A stretch of 43,862 nt of DNA from Lachnospiraceae bacterium (GCA_016283275.1 JAEEMP010000079.1:1-43862); one strand, 5' to 3'. Positions 25,021 through 34,195 are shown, counted from the first letter of the stretch. Notes: generated by a model from the sequence alone, not told the origin. Numbers and translations: made by a program.

Positions 25021-25862
25021 AGACACACCTCCTTAAAAAGTGCGTCCAAAGTCGCAGTCTCTTTATAAAGTGAATTTACGGGATTTTGTATGTCGGAAAG
25101 ACATGAAAACATCTTCCTAAGCTTATCCGGATCATCTGCACCGACCCTTACAACTTTGTCGGTTATCATCTCTGTGTTAAGTCCCTCACGATCGAAGAGT
25201 TCTTTTTCCGTAAACGGATCCGTAAAACTTACGATCATATTATGTCCCGATCCGCTGATCTCACTTAACGATACTTCCTTTTTAATGATACCTTCGCTTA
25301 AAAAGCCCACCCTGTCGCAGATCTTTTCCATATCCGCAAGTATGTGGGTCGAAAGGATGACAGACTTTCCGGAAGCCTTAAGTGCGCTCAAAAGCTTCAT
25401 GACTTCCATCCTTCCCTGAGGATCCAAAGCAGATGTGGGTTCATCCAAAAGTATCATATCGGGATCGTCGGTCAGTGCCGCGGCAATACCGATACGCTGC
25501 TTCATGCCGCGTGACATTTTTGATATCTTTACGTTTCCCGAAATATCCACAAGTTTAAGAAGTTCGTTCCTTCGTTGCGGATCACCGTCTCTTAACAGAA
25601 AATCAAGATATTCCGCCGCGGTAAGATATTCAAAGAGCCCCGGATTATCCGGAAGATAGCCTGTTTTTATATCATCGGGCGAATACCTTACCTCTCCCGA
25701 ATCCTTCTTTAAAAGGCCCGAAAGTATATTAAGCAAAGTGGTCTTACCCGCTCCGTTTTTACCGATAAGGCCATAGATCTCACCCGGCTTTAAGATAAGT
25801 GAAACCCCTTTAAGTACGCTTAGATTATCATAAGATTTATAAATATCTTTTACTTCAAGCAT
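25017..25862 (-). CDS. ABC transporter ATP-binding protein
   Basis: ATPase subunit of a type of transporter with a separate ABC-2 permease. Walker A GKNGAGKTT, signature MSRGMKQR, Walker B MILLDEPTSALDP and H-loop ILSTHIL are all present and canonical for the CcmA/DrrA-like group. A C-terminal extension of about 80 residues follows, as in that group. It lies 11 bases after tetR and overlaps the permease start, in a four-gene operon. It may move a drug, lipid or peptide; not determined. Confidence 0.92.
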   Translation of the reverse strand: MLEVKDIYKSYDNLSVLKGVSLILKPGEIYGLIGKNGAGKTTLLNILSGLLKKDSGEVRYSPDDIKTGYLPDNPGLFEYLTAAEYLDFLLRDGDPQRRNELLKLVDISGNVKISKMSRGMKQRIGIAAALTDDPDMILLDEPTSALDPQGRMEVMKLLSALKASGKSVILSTHILADMEKICDRVGFLSEGIIKKEVSLSEISGSGHNMIVSFTDPFTEKELFDREGLNTEMITDKVVRVGADDPDKLRKMFSCLSDIQNPVNSLYKETATLDALFKEVCL

Positions 25863-25873
25863 GATGCCCTCTG

Positions 25874-26455
25874 TCAGTTACCCTCATCGATCGGATATTT
25901 CATACTGTTTGTGACGATAAGCTCGACCTGTCCGGTAAAAAGCTTTCTGATCCTGTCAAGCCAGTTCATAAGGTCCTGCTTGTCACCGTTGTAATTGCCG
26001 TTTTCTATCCAGCCGATCATGACTCCGATTATTGCTTCGCTGTAAAACTCGCATATGATCTCTCTGTCCTGACGGCTTATCTGTGCGGTACGTTCATAAT
26101 TGTCGATATTATATGAGATAAGTTCTTTCATCTTGGCGCCGACATAATCCGAAAAACGCTCTCTGCCTATGCCTTTGTACAGATTGTGCCATACCTTCTT
26201 GTAAGAAGCACAGTAATCGATAAGGTCGAACAGCCTCTCATCGAGATCCAATTCGGAGTTTTCATAAAACTCCGTCAATTTATCCTGCATGATCGCATTT
26301 AAAACATCATATACATCATGGTAATGATAGTAAAATGTATTTCTTGTGATAGAACACGCCGAGACGATCTCCTTGACCGTTATCTTGTTTACAGGCTTCT
26401 TTGAAGCAAGTTCCAGAGTCTTCTCGGCTATAAGTTTTTCCGTAATACCCGGCAT
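25874..26455 (-). CDS. TetR-family regulator, DhaS-like
   Basis: A 193-residue transcription factor. Its N-terminal helix-turn-helix reads NKITVKEIVSACSITRNTFYYHYHDVYDVL, the pattern of the DhaS-type TetR subgroup; the C-terminal part is a ligand or partner domain with CASYKKVWHNLYKGIGRE. DhaS regulates dihydroxyacetone kinase genes in lactococci (established), and the last gene of this operon is a FakA/DAK-related domain, a suggestive link. It is first in the operon and likely controls it. The leader upstream contains a promoter and a terminator-like hairpin. Confidence 0.88.
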   Translation of the reverse strand: MPGITEKLIAEKTLELASKKPVNKITVKEIVSACSITRNTFYYHYHDVYDVLNAIMQDKLTEFYENSELDLDERLFDLIDYCASYKKVWHNLYKGIGRERFSDYVGAKMKELISYNIDNYERTAQISRQDREIICEFYSEAIIGVMIGWIENGNYNGDKQDLMNWLDRIRKLFTGQVELIVTNSMKYPIDEGN

Positions 26456-26470
26456 GATCCCTAACCTTTC

Positions 26471-26502
26471 AAAAAACAGGCCGTGCGGCAGAGCCGCACG
26501 GC
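26471..26502 (-). terminator. Terminator-like hairpin in the tetR leader
   Basis: GCCGTGCGGC pairs perfectly with GCCGCACGGC over 10 bp with a 3-base loop (26480-26502), followed on the minus strand by CTGTTTTTTG. It lies downstream of the tetR promoter and 16 bases before the tetR ATG at 26455. It can end transcripts from the ABC pair upstream, and would also meet transcripts starting at the tetR promoter, as an attenuator would. Confidence 0.85.
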
Positions 26503-26520
26503 AATTACTGCGTCCATATC

Positions 26521-26549
26521 ATTATAGCCCAAACCGAAATCTGAGGCAA
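26521..26549 (-). promoter_or_regulatory. Sigma-A promoter of the tetR-ABC-FakA-like operon
   Basis: Minus strand TTGCCT (complement of 26544-26549), 17 bases, TATAAT (complement of 26521-26526). The transcript would begin near 26514, about 12 nt before the hairpin at 26480-26502. Confidence 0.75.
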
Positions 26550-26554
26550 ACGGA

Positions 26555-28375
26555 TCACACATTTATATATGCTCCGGCCTGAACACGCCACATCTTGGCA
26601 TACTTTCCGTCTCTGTCCAAAAGCTCCGCGTGCGTACCTTCTTCCGCCACCCGGCCGTTTTCAAGCATTACTATCCTGTCGGCAAGCCTTGTTGTGGACA
26701 GTCTGTGAGATATAAAGATAACCGTCTTATCCTTTGTGGCCGTGAGCATTGCATGATTCAACTGATATTCGGCTATGGGATCCAAAGCGCTTGAAGGCTC
26801 GTCAAGTATCATAAGATCCGCCTGCCCGTAAAACACTCTCGCACATGCAAGTTTCTGGCTCTCACCTCCCGAAAGATTTATGCCGTCTTTTTCAAATTCG
26901 GTCGTAAGATTTGTATCAAGGCCCTTTTCAAAAGAATCAAGTCTTTTCTTAAGCCCGCTTTCCGTAAGTGCATTTATGACATTTTCGTCATCAACTTCCT
27001 TATCATCCATTACCACATTGTCTCTTACGGTGCCGGCAAAGATCTGGAAATCCTGGAAAACGGTCCCGATCGTTTTTCTGTATTTTGTAAGCTCGTATTC
27101 TTTTATATCCGTACCGTCCATTAAGATACTGCCTTCGGAAAAATCGTAAAGTCTCATCAAAAGCTTCACAAGCGTTGTTTTACCCGCTCCGTTATAACCT
27201 ACAAGCGCGATCTTTTCGCCCGGACGGATCTTTAAGTTGATATCCTTTAAAAGCAGATCGTCGCTCGTGGGATACTTAAAGCCCGCATTTACAACTTCTA
27301 TCTCTTTCGGTCCTTCTTTAGGCTCTTTTCCGATGCCCGCCTTTATCTTCGGTTCGTAATCTATAAAATCTCTTATCTTTTGTACATAAAGGCTTGTCTC
27401 GCTCGCAAACGGATATATATCCGTAAAAATGCGAAGTCCACGCTTTAACCGTCCGAAAGAATTGTAAAGTATAGCGACCGAGCTGAGACTTAATGCCTTA
27501 AATGCGGCGGCTTTTATGACAAGATATCCTATATAGAAAACATCGCTGAACAGGTTGTTTGAAACATGCTGAGCCATAAAGCGCGCAAAGAACCTTTTTT
27601 TTGCGTATTTCTTTTCTGTTTTATAAACATTGTCGTTTGCTTCTTTAAACCTGTCCATCAGAATATCCGCAACGCTCGGATTAAGTCTTATTTCTTTGGC
27701 ATAATCGTTTAGATAGAATACTCTGTTCACATAGTTTCTCTTTCTTTCGTCGGGATTTCTCTCTATACGGAGAAGATACGAAAGCTTATTGAATATCTGA
27801 TTAAACACAAAAGCAAGAACAAAAGAAACCACCGCAAATATTATCGAGAACTTATCCTTCATAAGGAAATAGATACCCGTCGATACAAATACGGTTATGC
27901 CCGAAACGGTATTCTGCACAAAAGAGACCATTCTCTCGATCTGTTTGTCTATCTCTGAAAGCGCAAGCACCTGGTTGTTGTAAAACTCGGGATCGTCATA
28001 GCATTCAAGGTCGATATCCTTAACCTTTTCATACAAAAGCATCCTTACCCGCTCCCGCACGATCGGTCTTCTCGTCTCGCCCACATAGTCGCTTGCTATA
28101 ACGGTAAATACCATACCAAGACTTATAAGCCCCGCCATCATAAGGATCACAAAGGCCACGCGCTTAAACGGATAGTGAAACTCCGCAGCCTCAAGAACAT
28201 AACCGATCAGGACCGTATGCTCAAAGAATATCGAAACCTGGTTTCTCATGGCATCGAGTCCGTAGAATATAAGATATGAAGGGGCCGCCTTGAGCATGAG
28301 CTTCATCATAAACCAGTTGTTGGACACGACCGTTTTAAAAGACTGTTTTGTCTTCGCTTTATCCTGCTTGTTCAT
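26555..28375 (-). CDS. ABC transporter half-exporter, second subunit of pair
   Basis: A 606-residue fused membrane and ATPase half-transporter. The membrane part has about six helices (YPFKRVAFVILMMAGLISLGMVF, FSIIFAVVSFVLAFVFN and others). The ATPase has Walker A GYNGAGKTT, signature LSGGESQK, Walker B LMILDEPSSALDP with the catalytic Glu, and H-loop FISHRLSTT. Everything is canonical, unlike the pair at 12774-16336. Its ATG overlaps the upstream gene's stop by 4 bases (ATGA). The substrate is unknown; LSGGESQK-type pairs with this membrane-domain style are common in Firmicutes, sometimes near peptide clusters, but no precursor peptide was seen here. Confidence 0.9.
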   Translation of the reverse strand: MNKQDKAKTKQSFKTVVSNNWFMMKLMLKAAPSYLIFYGLDAMRNQVSIFFEHTVLIGYVLEAAEFHYPFKRVAFVILMMAGLISLGMVFTVIASDYVGETRRPIVRERVRMLLYEKVKDIDLECYDDPEFYNNQVLALSEIDKQIERMVSFVQNTVSGITVFVSTGIYFLMKDKFSIIFAVVSFVLAFVFNQIFNKLSYLLRIERNPDERKRNYVNRVFYLNDYAKEIRLNPSVADILMDRFKEANDNVYKTEKKYAKKRFFARFMAQHVSNNLFSDVFYIGYLVIKAAAFKALSLSSVAILYNSFGRLKRGLRIFTDIYPFASETSLYVQKIRDFIDYEPKIKAGIGKEPKEGPKEIEVVNAGFKYPTSDDLLLKDINLKIRPGEKIALVGYNGAGKTTLVKLLMRLYDFSEGSILMDGTDIKEYELTKYRKTIGTVFQDFQIFAGTVRDNVVMDDKEVDDENVINALTESGLKKRLDSFEKGLDTNLTTEFEKDGINLSGGESQKLACARVFYGQADLMILDEPSSALDPIAEYQLNHAMLTATKDKTVIFISHRLSTTRLADRIVMLENGRVAEEGTHAELLDRDGKYAKMWRVQAGAYINV

Positions 28376-30225
28376 ACGATCACCTCCCCTTCTTCCTCGA
28401 GCGAGAGATAATTCATGGCCTGACGGCGATACATCTTTGCATACTGCCCGCCAAGTTTCATAAGCTCTTCGTGAGTGCCCTCTTCTATAAGGCGTCCTTT
28501 TTCAAGCATAAAGACCTTATCACAGCTTTTTACCGAAGAAAGCCTGTGAGAAATAAAGAGCATCGTATGGTCTTTGCCCTCTTTCATGATATTTTTGAAA
28601 AGTTCGTATTCTGCTATCGGATCGAGTGCACTCGAGGGTTCGTCAAATATCTTGACCGGCGATTCCTTAAGGAAAGTTCTCGCAACGGCAAGTTTCTGAC
28701 TCTCGCCTCCCGACAATACCGCACCGTCCTCATCAAACTCTTTGGTCATCATGGTATTTATACCGTCTTTAAGCGTTTCGACCTTATCGTACACACCCGC
28801 ACGCTTTAAAGCTCTTATGACGGCTTCATCCTCATTGTCCGTATGTCTTCCCATGAGGATATTTTCTTTTATCGTCATGCCGAATATCTTAAAATCCTGA
28901 AAGGTCGTCGCAAAGATCTCTCTGTAGGCATGAAGATTATAGGTCTTTATATCATTACCGTTATATAAGATCATACCTTCGTCGGGGTCGTAAAGCCTGA
29001 GCATAAGCTTTATTATCGTTGTCTTGCCTGCTCCGTTATGGCCCACCAAAGCCGCGATCTCGCCCTTATTTATCTTAAAAGAAAGGTCTTTGATCGTCTT
29101 TTCGTCTTTATATGAAAAAGAAACATTCCTAAACTCGATACTTTCAAATTCACCCGCCGGCATATCGCCGTCAAGATCCTCGGGTATCTCCTCCTTATAT
29201 TCAAGGAAACCCCTGAGATTATTGATAAATATACCGTTTTTGTTAAGTGCCATTATCGAATCGAAAAGGCCTATAAGTATCCATGTCGAAGCAACCATAA
29301 GACTTGACATTATGGTAAGCTGCGCAAGCGATATCGAACCCTTTACGCCGGCCCTGTATGATGCATATAAAAGAACACCTTCAAATATGGCGGTAAACGT
29401 AAATGTGATACGCCAGAAATTAAGATGCATGTTTACAAAAGAATATTTTTTCGCAACTTTGACATTACTCTTTGTGGCATCCCCAAACTGCCTTTTCATG
29501 ATAGAAAAGATATTGGAAAGCCTGATCTCCTTAGCGCCGTCGGGAAGGTACATCATACGGCTTACATAGTTTATGACCTTCTCATTGGGAGCCTGTTCCT
29601 TATAACGTTTAAATTCCGCTTTGTTCTTAAGGTTAGCAAACACGAAATTTCCGATAAGCGGACAGATTATAAAGAGGACCGAAAGCTTATCAATATCGAA
29701 CATAAGCTTAAATACATAAGCCGTAGCCGCCGCACCGACGATAACGCCCCAGAAATTCTTTATGATATCGGCAACCTTTATATCGGCTCCGTCGATAGCC
29801 ATGGTATAGCGGTTATAAAAATCGGGATCCTCGTAACATTTAAGGTCTACATTTGCGGCCTTTCTGTAGAGTTTTGAATAAATACCGCCGTAGAGTTTCG
29901 TTTTTTCAAGCGGAAAAACAACATTTTCGCAGTATTGATAGTATGCGTTCGAGATAAAAAAGAACAGACCGCTCAACCCGATGAAGATAAGGATGGTCTT
30001 TACATCCTCTCCCGCATCGAGTCCGCCTATTACTCTTTTCATAAAGATTCCGTCAAAAAAGACCCACTCAAAATAGCCTGTAAGCATGGAAAAAAACGAA
30101 TTGATCACGATGGATCTGCTTATAGACCCGCCAAGCCTGACGGCGAAGATATTGTTCCCGGCAACCTGTTTAAACGACAGCTTGTCTTTTTTGGGCGAAG
30201 CCTCACCCGTACTATCTTTTCCCAT
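28372..30225 (-). CDS. ABC transporter half-exporter, first subunit of pair
   Basis: A 617-residue half-exporter, partner of the overlapping gene. The N terminus is charged (SPKKDKLSFKQ), followed by roughly six helices, then Walker A GHNGAGKTT, signature LSGGESQK, Walker B VKIFDEPSSALDP (catalytic Glu present) and H-loop FISHRLSSV. Both nucleotide sites of the dimer therefore look functional. GAGG lies about 8 bases before the ATG. I find no convincing promoter in the short upstream region, 30226-30286, which follows another gene's terminator. Confidence 0.9.
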   Translation of the reverse strand: MGKDSTGEASPKKDKLSFKQVAGNNIFAVRLGGSISRSIVINSFFSMLTGYFEWVFFDGIFMKRVIGGLDAGEDVKTILIFIGLSGLFFFISNAYYQYCENVVFPLEKTKLYGGIYSKLYRKAANVDLKCYEDPDFYNRYTMAIDGADIKVADIIKNFWGVIVGAAATAYVFKLMFDIDKLSVLFIICPLIGNFVFANLKNKAEFKRYKEQAPNEKVINYVSRMMYLPDGAKEIRLSNIFSIMKRQFGDATKSNVKVAKKYSFVNMHLNFWRITFTFTAIFEGVLLYASYRAGVKGSISLAQLTIMSSLMVASTWILIGLFDSIMALNKNGIFINNLRGFLEYKEEIPEDLDGDMPAGEFESIEFRNVSFSYKDEKTIKDLSFKINKGEIAALVGHNGAGKTTIIKLMLRLYDPDEGMILYNGNDIKTYNLHAYREIFATTFQDFKIFGMTIKENILMGRHTDNEDEAVIRALKRAGVYDKVETLKDGINTMMTKEFDEDGAVLSGGESQKLAVARTFLKESPVKIFDEPSSALDPIAEYELFKNIMKEGKDHTMLFISHRLSSVKSCDKVFMLEKGRLIEEGTHEELMKLGGQYAKMYRRQAMNYLSLEEEGEVIV

Positions 30226-30286
30226 AACATATACCTCAAAATTTTGCTTTACGGAAATTCCGAAGGGATTGCCGATAAAGGTAAAA

Positions 30287-30317
30287 AAAGACCGCAGTGA
30301 AAGACACTGCGGCCTTT
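30287..30317 (-). terminator. Intrinsic terminator of the oxidoreductase gene
   Basis: Minus strand CCGCAGTG / CACTGCGG stem (30292-30299 with 30305-30312), extended by further A-T pairs, followed by a T run. It lies after the stop at 30332. Confidence 0.9.
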
Positions 30318-30331
30318 AAAAAAATAAGTGT

Positions 30332-31303
30332 TTATTCAAACGGATACTTAATGCCCCACATTGCTCTCAATTCATCCATCTGTTTCATGATCCTTATAGT
30401 TTCCTTATGAGGCATTTCGTTGCATTCTATTTTACCCTCACTTAATGCCTTTTGGCAAGCGATAACTTCATATTCATAACCGTTTATCTGAGAAGGAACC
30501 AATGCTTCTTTTATAAGATTGTGATCCGGATCGAAAACTTCGATCTTTTCGGGATTATTTATGTTGGTAACCGTAATATATCCTTTGGAGCCGCAGATCA
30601 TACCGAGTCTTCCGCTCGGAGAAAGAAAACTTGCCGTAAGATTTGCAAGAATGTTTCCTTCGTATTCGATACATATGTTGTCTGAGGAATCGACACCCGT
30701 GTCAAAATATGTGCAGGTCCCGCTTAACTTCTTTACCTTATCGCCCAAAAACATCGAAGCAAAATTGATCGAATATACACCGAGATCTAAAAGCGCTCCG
30801 CCCGCAAGTTCGGGATCGTAAGTACGTCTTATATGTGATATCGGATAAGAAAGATCGGCAAACACATTGGCTACTTCACCGATGATACCCGAACTTATGA
30901 GATCATCGATAAGCTTACGGCTGGGCATATATCTCGTCCAGATCGCTTCGGTCATAAGGAGGTTTTTCTTTTCGGCGGTCTCTAATATCTCTTCAGCCTG
31001 CTTTGCATTCGCCGTGAATGATTTTTCGATAAGTGTGTTTTTACCGTGATCAAGACATAACTTTGCGTGTGCATAGTGATGTGAATGAGGAGTCGCGATA
31101 TACACAAGATCGACCTTATCGTCTTTCAGCATATCCTCATATGAACCGTATGCGACTTTAACACCCCACTTATCGGCAAATGCTTTTGACTTTGCCATAT
31201 CACGGGATGCAACGGCATAGAGCTCAACACTGTCATCAAGCCCGTTAATGGCCGTTGCCATACTTGTGGCAATATTTCCCGCTCCTAAAATACCAACTTT
31301 CAT
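30332..31303 (-). CDS. Gfo/Idh/MocA family oxidoreductase
   Basis: NAD(P)-dependent dehydrogenase of 323 residues, acting on a sugar or inositol-like substrate not identified here. The N-terminal Rossmann motif is GILGAGNIA, followed by YIATPHSHHYAHAKLCLDHGKNTLIEKSF, with the conserved Lys of the EK pair (EKS in place of the usual EKP). The C-terminal domain has GGALLDLGVYSINFA, where the catalytic Asp and nearby residues lie. The start at 31303 follows a G-rich ribosome site (GAGGGGG); a 10-codon upstream extension is unlikely. It lies 60 bases after the HD-GYP gene with no clear terminator between, so co-transcription is possible. Confidence 0.9.
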   Translation of the reverse strand: MKVGILGAGNIATSMATAINGLDDSVELYAVASRDMAKSKAFADKWGVKVAYGSYEDMLKDDKVDLVYIATPHSHHYAHAKLCLDHGKNTLIEKSFTANAKQAEEILETAEKKNLLMTEAIWTRYMPSRKLIDDLISSGIIGEVANVFADLSYPISHIRRTYDPELAGGALLDLGVYSINFASMFLGDKVKKLSGTCTYFDTGVDSSDNICIEYEGNILANLTASFLSPSGRLGMICGSKGYITVTNINNPEKIEVFDPDHNLIKEALVPSQINGYEYEVIACQKALSEGKIECNEMPHKETIRIMKQMDELRAMWGIKYPFE

Positions 31304-31363
31304 ATACGTCCCCCTCTGATATTTCTGCAACATTAACGGTCTTAACTATGACTGTCTTTATGT

Positions 31364-33439
31364 TTAGTCTCTTACATCGTTTGCATCGGATGCAACGGCC
31401 CTTACTTCATCCAAGGCGCTTACAAATGCTTCCACCACTGCGGGATCGAAAGACCTTCCGGCATCTTCTTTTATCATATCGACAGCTTTTTCAAAAGGAA
31501 AGGCATCTTTATATACCCTCTTCGATACAAGAGCATCAAATACATCGGCAACTGCCATAACTCTTGCCGATAACGGGATCTTCTCTCCGGATATTCCGTC
31601 GGGATATCCTTTTCCGTTCCATTTCTCATGATGGTAGTGCGCCAGTTCTTTTGCTTCATGAAGGTAACCGGAATCGGGAACCTGATCGATAACGCGGCTT
31701 ATTACCTCATTACCGGCGGTAGTATGCTGCTTCATCTTTTCATATTCTTCATCCGTAAGCTTACCCGGCTTACAAAGGATATTGTCGGGTACACGTATCT
31801 TTCCTATATCGTGAAGCGGCGCGGATTTTACAACATTTTCAATGTATCTGTCGGAAAGAAGATCTTCGTGCATACCCATTTCACGCATCTTCTTTAATAT
31901 GATCTCCACATATGAAGCCGTCTTCTTGATATGCTGTCCGGTGTTCTTGTCACGGTTTTCTACCATATCCGCCAAAACCATGATAAGTGCATTCTGCATT
32001 TCGGAGATCGTCCTTGTCTTTCTGTCAAGTTCCTCGACATGCTCCATCGTATCTTCGGTCATCTTAAGGAAAGCATAATACAGATTTTCGACCTCATCGC
32101 CGGTATTGATTTCAAGCTTTCTGATCTTCTCAACGTTGTCGGAAAGGTCTGCATCCGTATCATATAAAAATGCGGCAATCCTTAAAGTGATCGAATCAAT
32201 GGGATATACGATACAGTAATCCACAAACCATACCACAACGGCAACGATAAGTATTACAAAGCCAAGGAACAAAAATACCATCTGGGTAAAGAAACTCATC
32301 TGGCTTTTCGCTAAGATGGACATCGCAATATCCGTTCCGACATAAGCCACACATTCGCCTTCTGCGTTCTTTAAAGGTGTATATGCCGAAAGCAGCCACC
32401 CGTAAGTGTCGTTTGTGACTATAGGATCTATCTCCTCGCCCGCAAACAGTTTCGGAAGATATTTTTTAAACGAATCGTCAAATACTATAAGAGAACCCGG
32501 TTGGGCTCCCTCAAGTTCGGGAGTATCAAGATCGAATACGACCCTGCAGCCTATCGGCTCGATCCTGTATACGTACAGATACTGGATTTCCCTTGAAGAC
32601 TCTCTTATCATTTCAAGTCTTTCTTCGGTTTCTTTGTATCCGTCCGCAAAATCGCCGAGTTTAATGTATTCGTCTATCTGCTCGGGATCTATATATTCCT
32701 TTGCAAGATTGGCAACCGAAAGAGCATTCTTTGCATACTCATCTATGATCGAATTACGATACAGGACAAAACTGATCGTCGTTGCGGCCGTGGCAAGTAT
32801 GACAAGCGCAATGGAAAGAATAAGTATGATCTTCGATCTTAGGAATATAGATCTGCACTTGATCTTTTTAACTTTTTGAATATCTTCGTCAGACAGCGGT
32901 GTCTGGCGCCAACCGTAAAAATACATCCGGGCTTTTAAACTCTCCGGCAAAAGCTTAAGGATCAGAAGCACAAGAATGACCGTGATGGTCTTATCGAGAC
33001 AATCATATGCAAGATCCACAAAAAATCCCGATGTCTCAAAGCCCGTCAAAAGCCACGGAAGTATGCCGCCAAGGCCTCCGCCTATCAAAGTCAGGACAAT
33101 GATAAACAAAACTGTGGTGTACACCTTCTTAAGCCAGCCTTTTTCATACATTAATGTTGCGGCCGCAGCTATAAGAACATTTAAAACTCCGTAATAGACT
33201 GAAGAAAAATCGGTGATGCCCCGACAGATATTGGTTACAAATCCTACAAAGATGCCCGGCAGATATCCTCCGACGACCGCAGCCAAGACAGTCCCGACCG
33301 TGTCCATCCAGATCGGAACATTGATCAATCCCACCAGAAAAGATAAGATAAGATTTAAAGATATACAAGCTATGCACAATAAAATGACAGAAAAATAATT
33401 ATTTTTGTCTTTATGCAGATAATCGATAAATTTTTCCAT
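31364..33439 (-). CDS. Membrane HD-GYP cyclic-di-GMP phosphodiesterase
   Basis: A 691-residue sensor enzyme expected to hydrolyse cyclic-di-GMP. The first 180 residues are a multi-helix domain (NVPIWMDTVGTVLAAVVGGYLPG resembles ECF-type S components). A second membrane helix, an extracytoplasmic cache-like region (YLYVYRIEPIG to YVGTDIAMS) and another helix with a HAMP-like linker follow. The C terminus is HD-GYP: HDIGK near residue 541, HHEKWNGKGYPDG near 610, and DVFDALVSKRVYK. All catalytic-metal residues visible in this family are present. The ATG at 33439 follows a G-run ribosome site. Its promoter has both a sigma-A and a sigma-28-like form. Confidence 0.9.
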   Translation of the reverse strand: MEKFIDYLHKDKNNYFSVILLCIACISLNLILSFLVGLINVPIWMDTVGTVLAAVVGGYLPGIFVGFVTNICRGITDFSSVYYGVLNVLIAAAATLMYEKGWLKKVYTTVLFIIVLTLIGGGLGGILPWLLTGFETSGFFVDLAYDCLDKTITVILVLLILKLLPESLKARMYFYGWRQTPLSDEDIQKVKKIKCRSIFLRSKIILILSIALVILATAATTISFVLYRNSIIDEYAKNALSVANLAKEYIDPEQIDEYIKLGDFADGYKETEERLEMIRESSREIQYLYVYRIEPIGCRVVFDLDTPELEGAQPGSLIVFDDSFKKYLPKLFAGEEIDPIVTNDTYGWLLSAYTPLKNAEGECVAYVGTDIAMSILAKSQMSFFTQMVFLFLGFVILIVAVVVWFVDYCIVYPIDSITLRIAAFLYDTDADLSDNVEKIRKLEINTGDEVENLYYAFLKMTEDTMEHVEELDRKTRTISEMQNALIMVLADMVENRDKNTGQHIKKTASYVEIILKKMREMGMHEDLLSDRYIENVVKSAPLHDIGKIRVPDNILCKPGKLTDEEYEKMKQHTTAGNEVISRVIDQVPDSGYLHEAKELAHYHHEKWNGKGYPDGISGEKIPLSARVMAVADVFDALVSKRVYKDAFPFEKAVDMIKEDAGRSFDPAVVEAFVSALDEVRAVASDANDVRD

Positions 33440-33508
33440 AATTTCCCCCCAAAAATGAGAAAACTTATCCCATGACCATCTGTTTTCCATTCTCAATTCC
33501 CGTCTGTA

Positions 33509-33536
33509 ATTATATCATATCGGCGATAATTTACAA
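33509..33536 (-). promoter_or_regulatory. Sigma-A promoter of the HD-GYP gene
   Basis: Minus strand TTGTAA (complement of 33531-33536), 16 bases, TATAAT (complement of 33509-33514), with TGA before the -10 as an extended element. The leader is about 60 nt. Confidence 0.65.
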
Positions 33537-33544
33537 ACAATTTG
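33517..33544 (-). promoter_or_regulatory. Sigma-28-like promoter overlapping the HD-GYP promoter
   Basis: Minus strand CAAA (complement of 33541-33544), 16 bases, GCCGATAT (complement of 33517-33524), an exact match to the sigma-28/sigma-D -10 consensus. It overlaps the sigma-A promoter and would start transcription a few bases upstream of it. Confidence 0.4.
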
Positions 33545-33556
33545 TACAATGCTTTA

Positions 33557-34189
33557 TCAACTTTTTTTAATGGAAAATGTGCTCTCTTCATGGTTCAAAA
33601 GCTTTATGAAATTGCTTTTGTGTCTGACTATTACCAATAGTGCGGACAATAGACACAATAACCATACCGAGAATGATTTTGGACCCAGAATAAAAAGAAC
33701 TATCGGGCATGTTAAAGAAGCCGTGCATGAGGCAACCGACATGTATCTGAAAAGATATAAAACCATAAAGAATACTGCCATTGCTATAAGTGCCATACGC
33801 CAGTCCACGAACCACGTCGTGGCAAAGCCCGCCATAAAAGCCTTGCCGCCTTTAAAATCGTACCAGACCGGAAAACAATGCCCCAGCATGCACAAAAGAC
33901 CCGAAAAAGCCGCTCCGAAATGCCAAAGATCAAAAGAATCCTTCATATACAAAGCCGAAAGCCCGACACAAAGCGCCGTCTTTCCCACATCAAAAAGAAG
34001 TACGGACCATGATACGATGCCGTTTCCGTACACCCTTTTATAATTGGTAAAGCCGGGATTACCGCTTCCTTTCGTCCTTATATCCTCATGATGAAAAAGC
34101 TTTGATGCGATGATCGCACCGTTAAGTCCGGCAAACAGATATGATATGATCGCGATAACTGCCAGTGAAACCCAAAACCTCAATTCCAT
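33557..34189 (-). CDS. plsY: Acyl-phosphate:glycerol-3-phosphate acyltransferase PlsY
   Basis: Integral membrane enzyme that transfers an acyl group from acyl-phosphate to glycerol-3-phosphate, making lysophosphatidic acid. The three family motifs are present: GSGNPGFTNYKR (residues 41-52), GHCFPVWYDFKGGKA, and the C-terminal VRHKSNFIKL. The third differs slightly from the usual RHRENI form. Length 210 and about five to seven hydrophobic segments fit. It lies 6 bases after fakA, so the acyl-phosphate made by fakA-fakB can feed it directly. The HD-GYP gene follows 117 bases later, with its own promoter. Confidence 0.93.
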   Translation of the reverse strand: MELRFWVSLAVIAIISYLFAGLNGAIIASKLFHHEDIRTKGSGNPGFTNYKRVYGNGIVSWSVLLFDVGKTALCVGLSALYMKDSFDLWHFGAAFSGLLCMLGHCFPVWYDFKGGKAFMAGFATTWFVDWRMALIAMAVFFMVLYLFRYMSVASCTASLTCPIVLFILGPKSFSVWLLCLLSALLVIVRHKSNFIKLLNHEESTFSIKKS

Positions 34190-34195
34190 TTTCTT

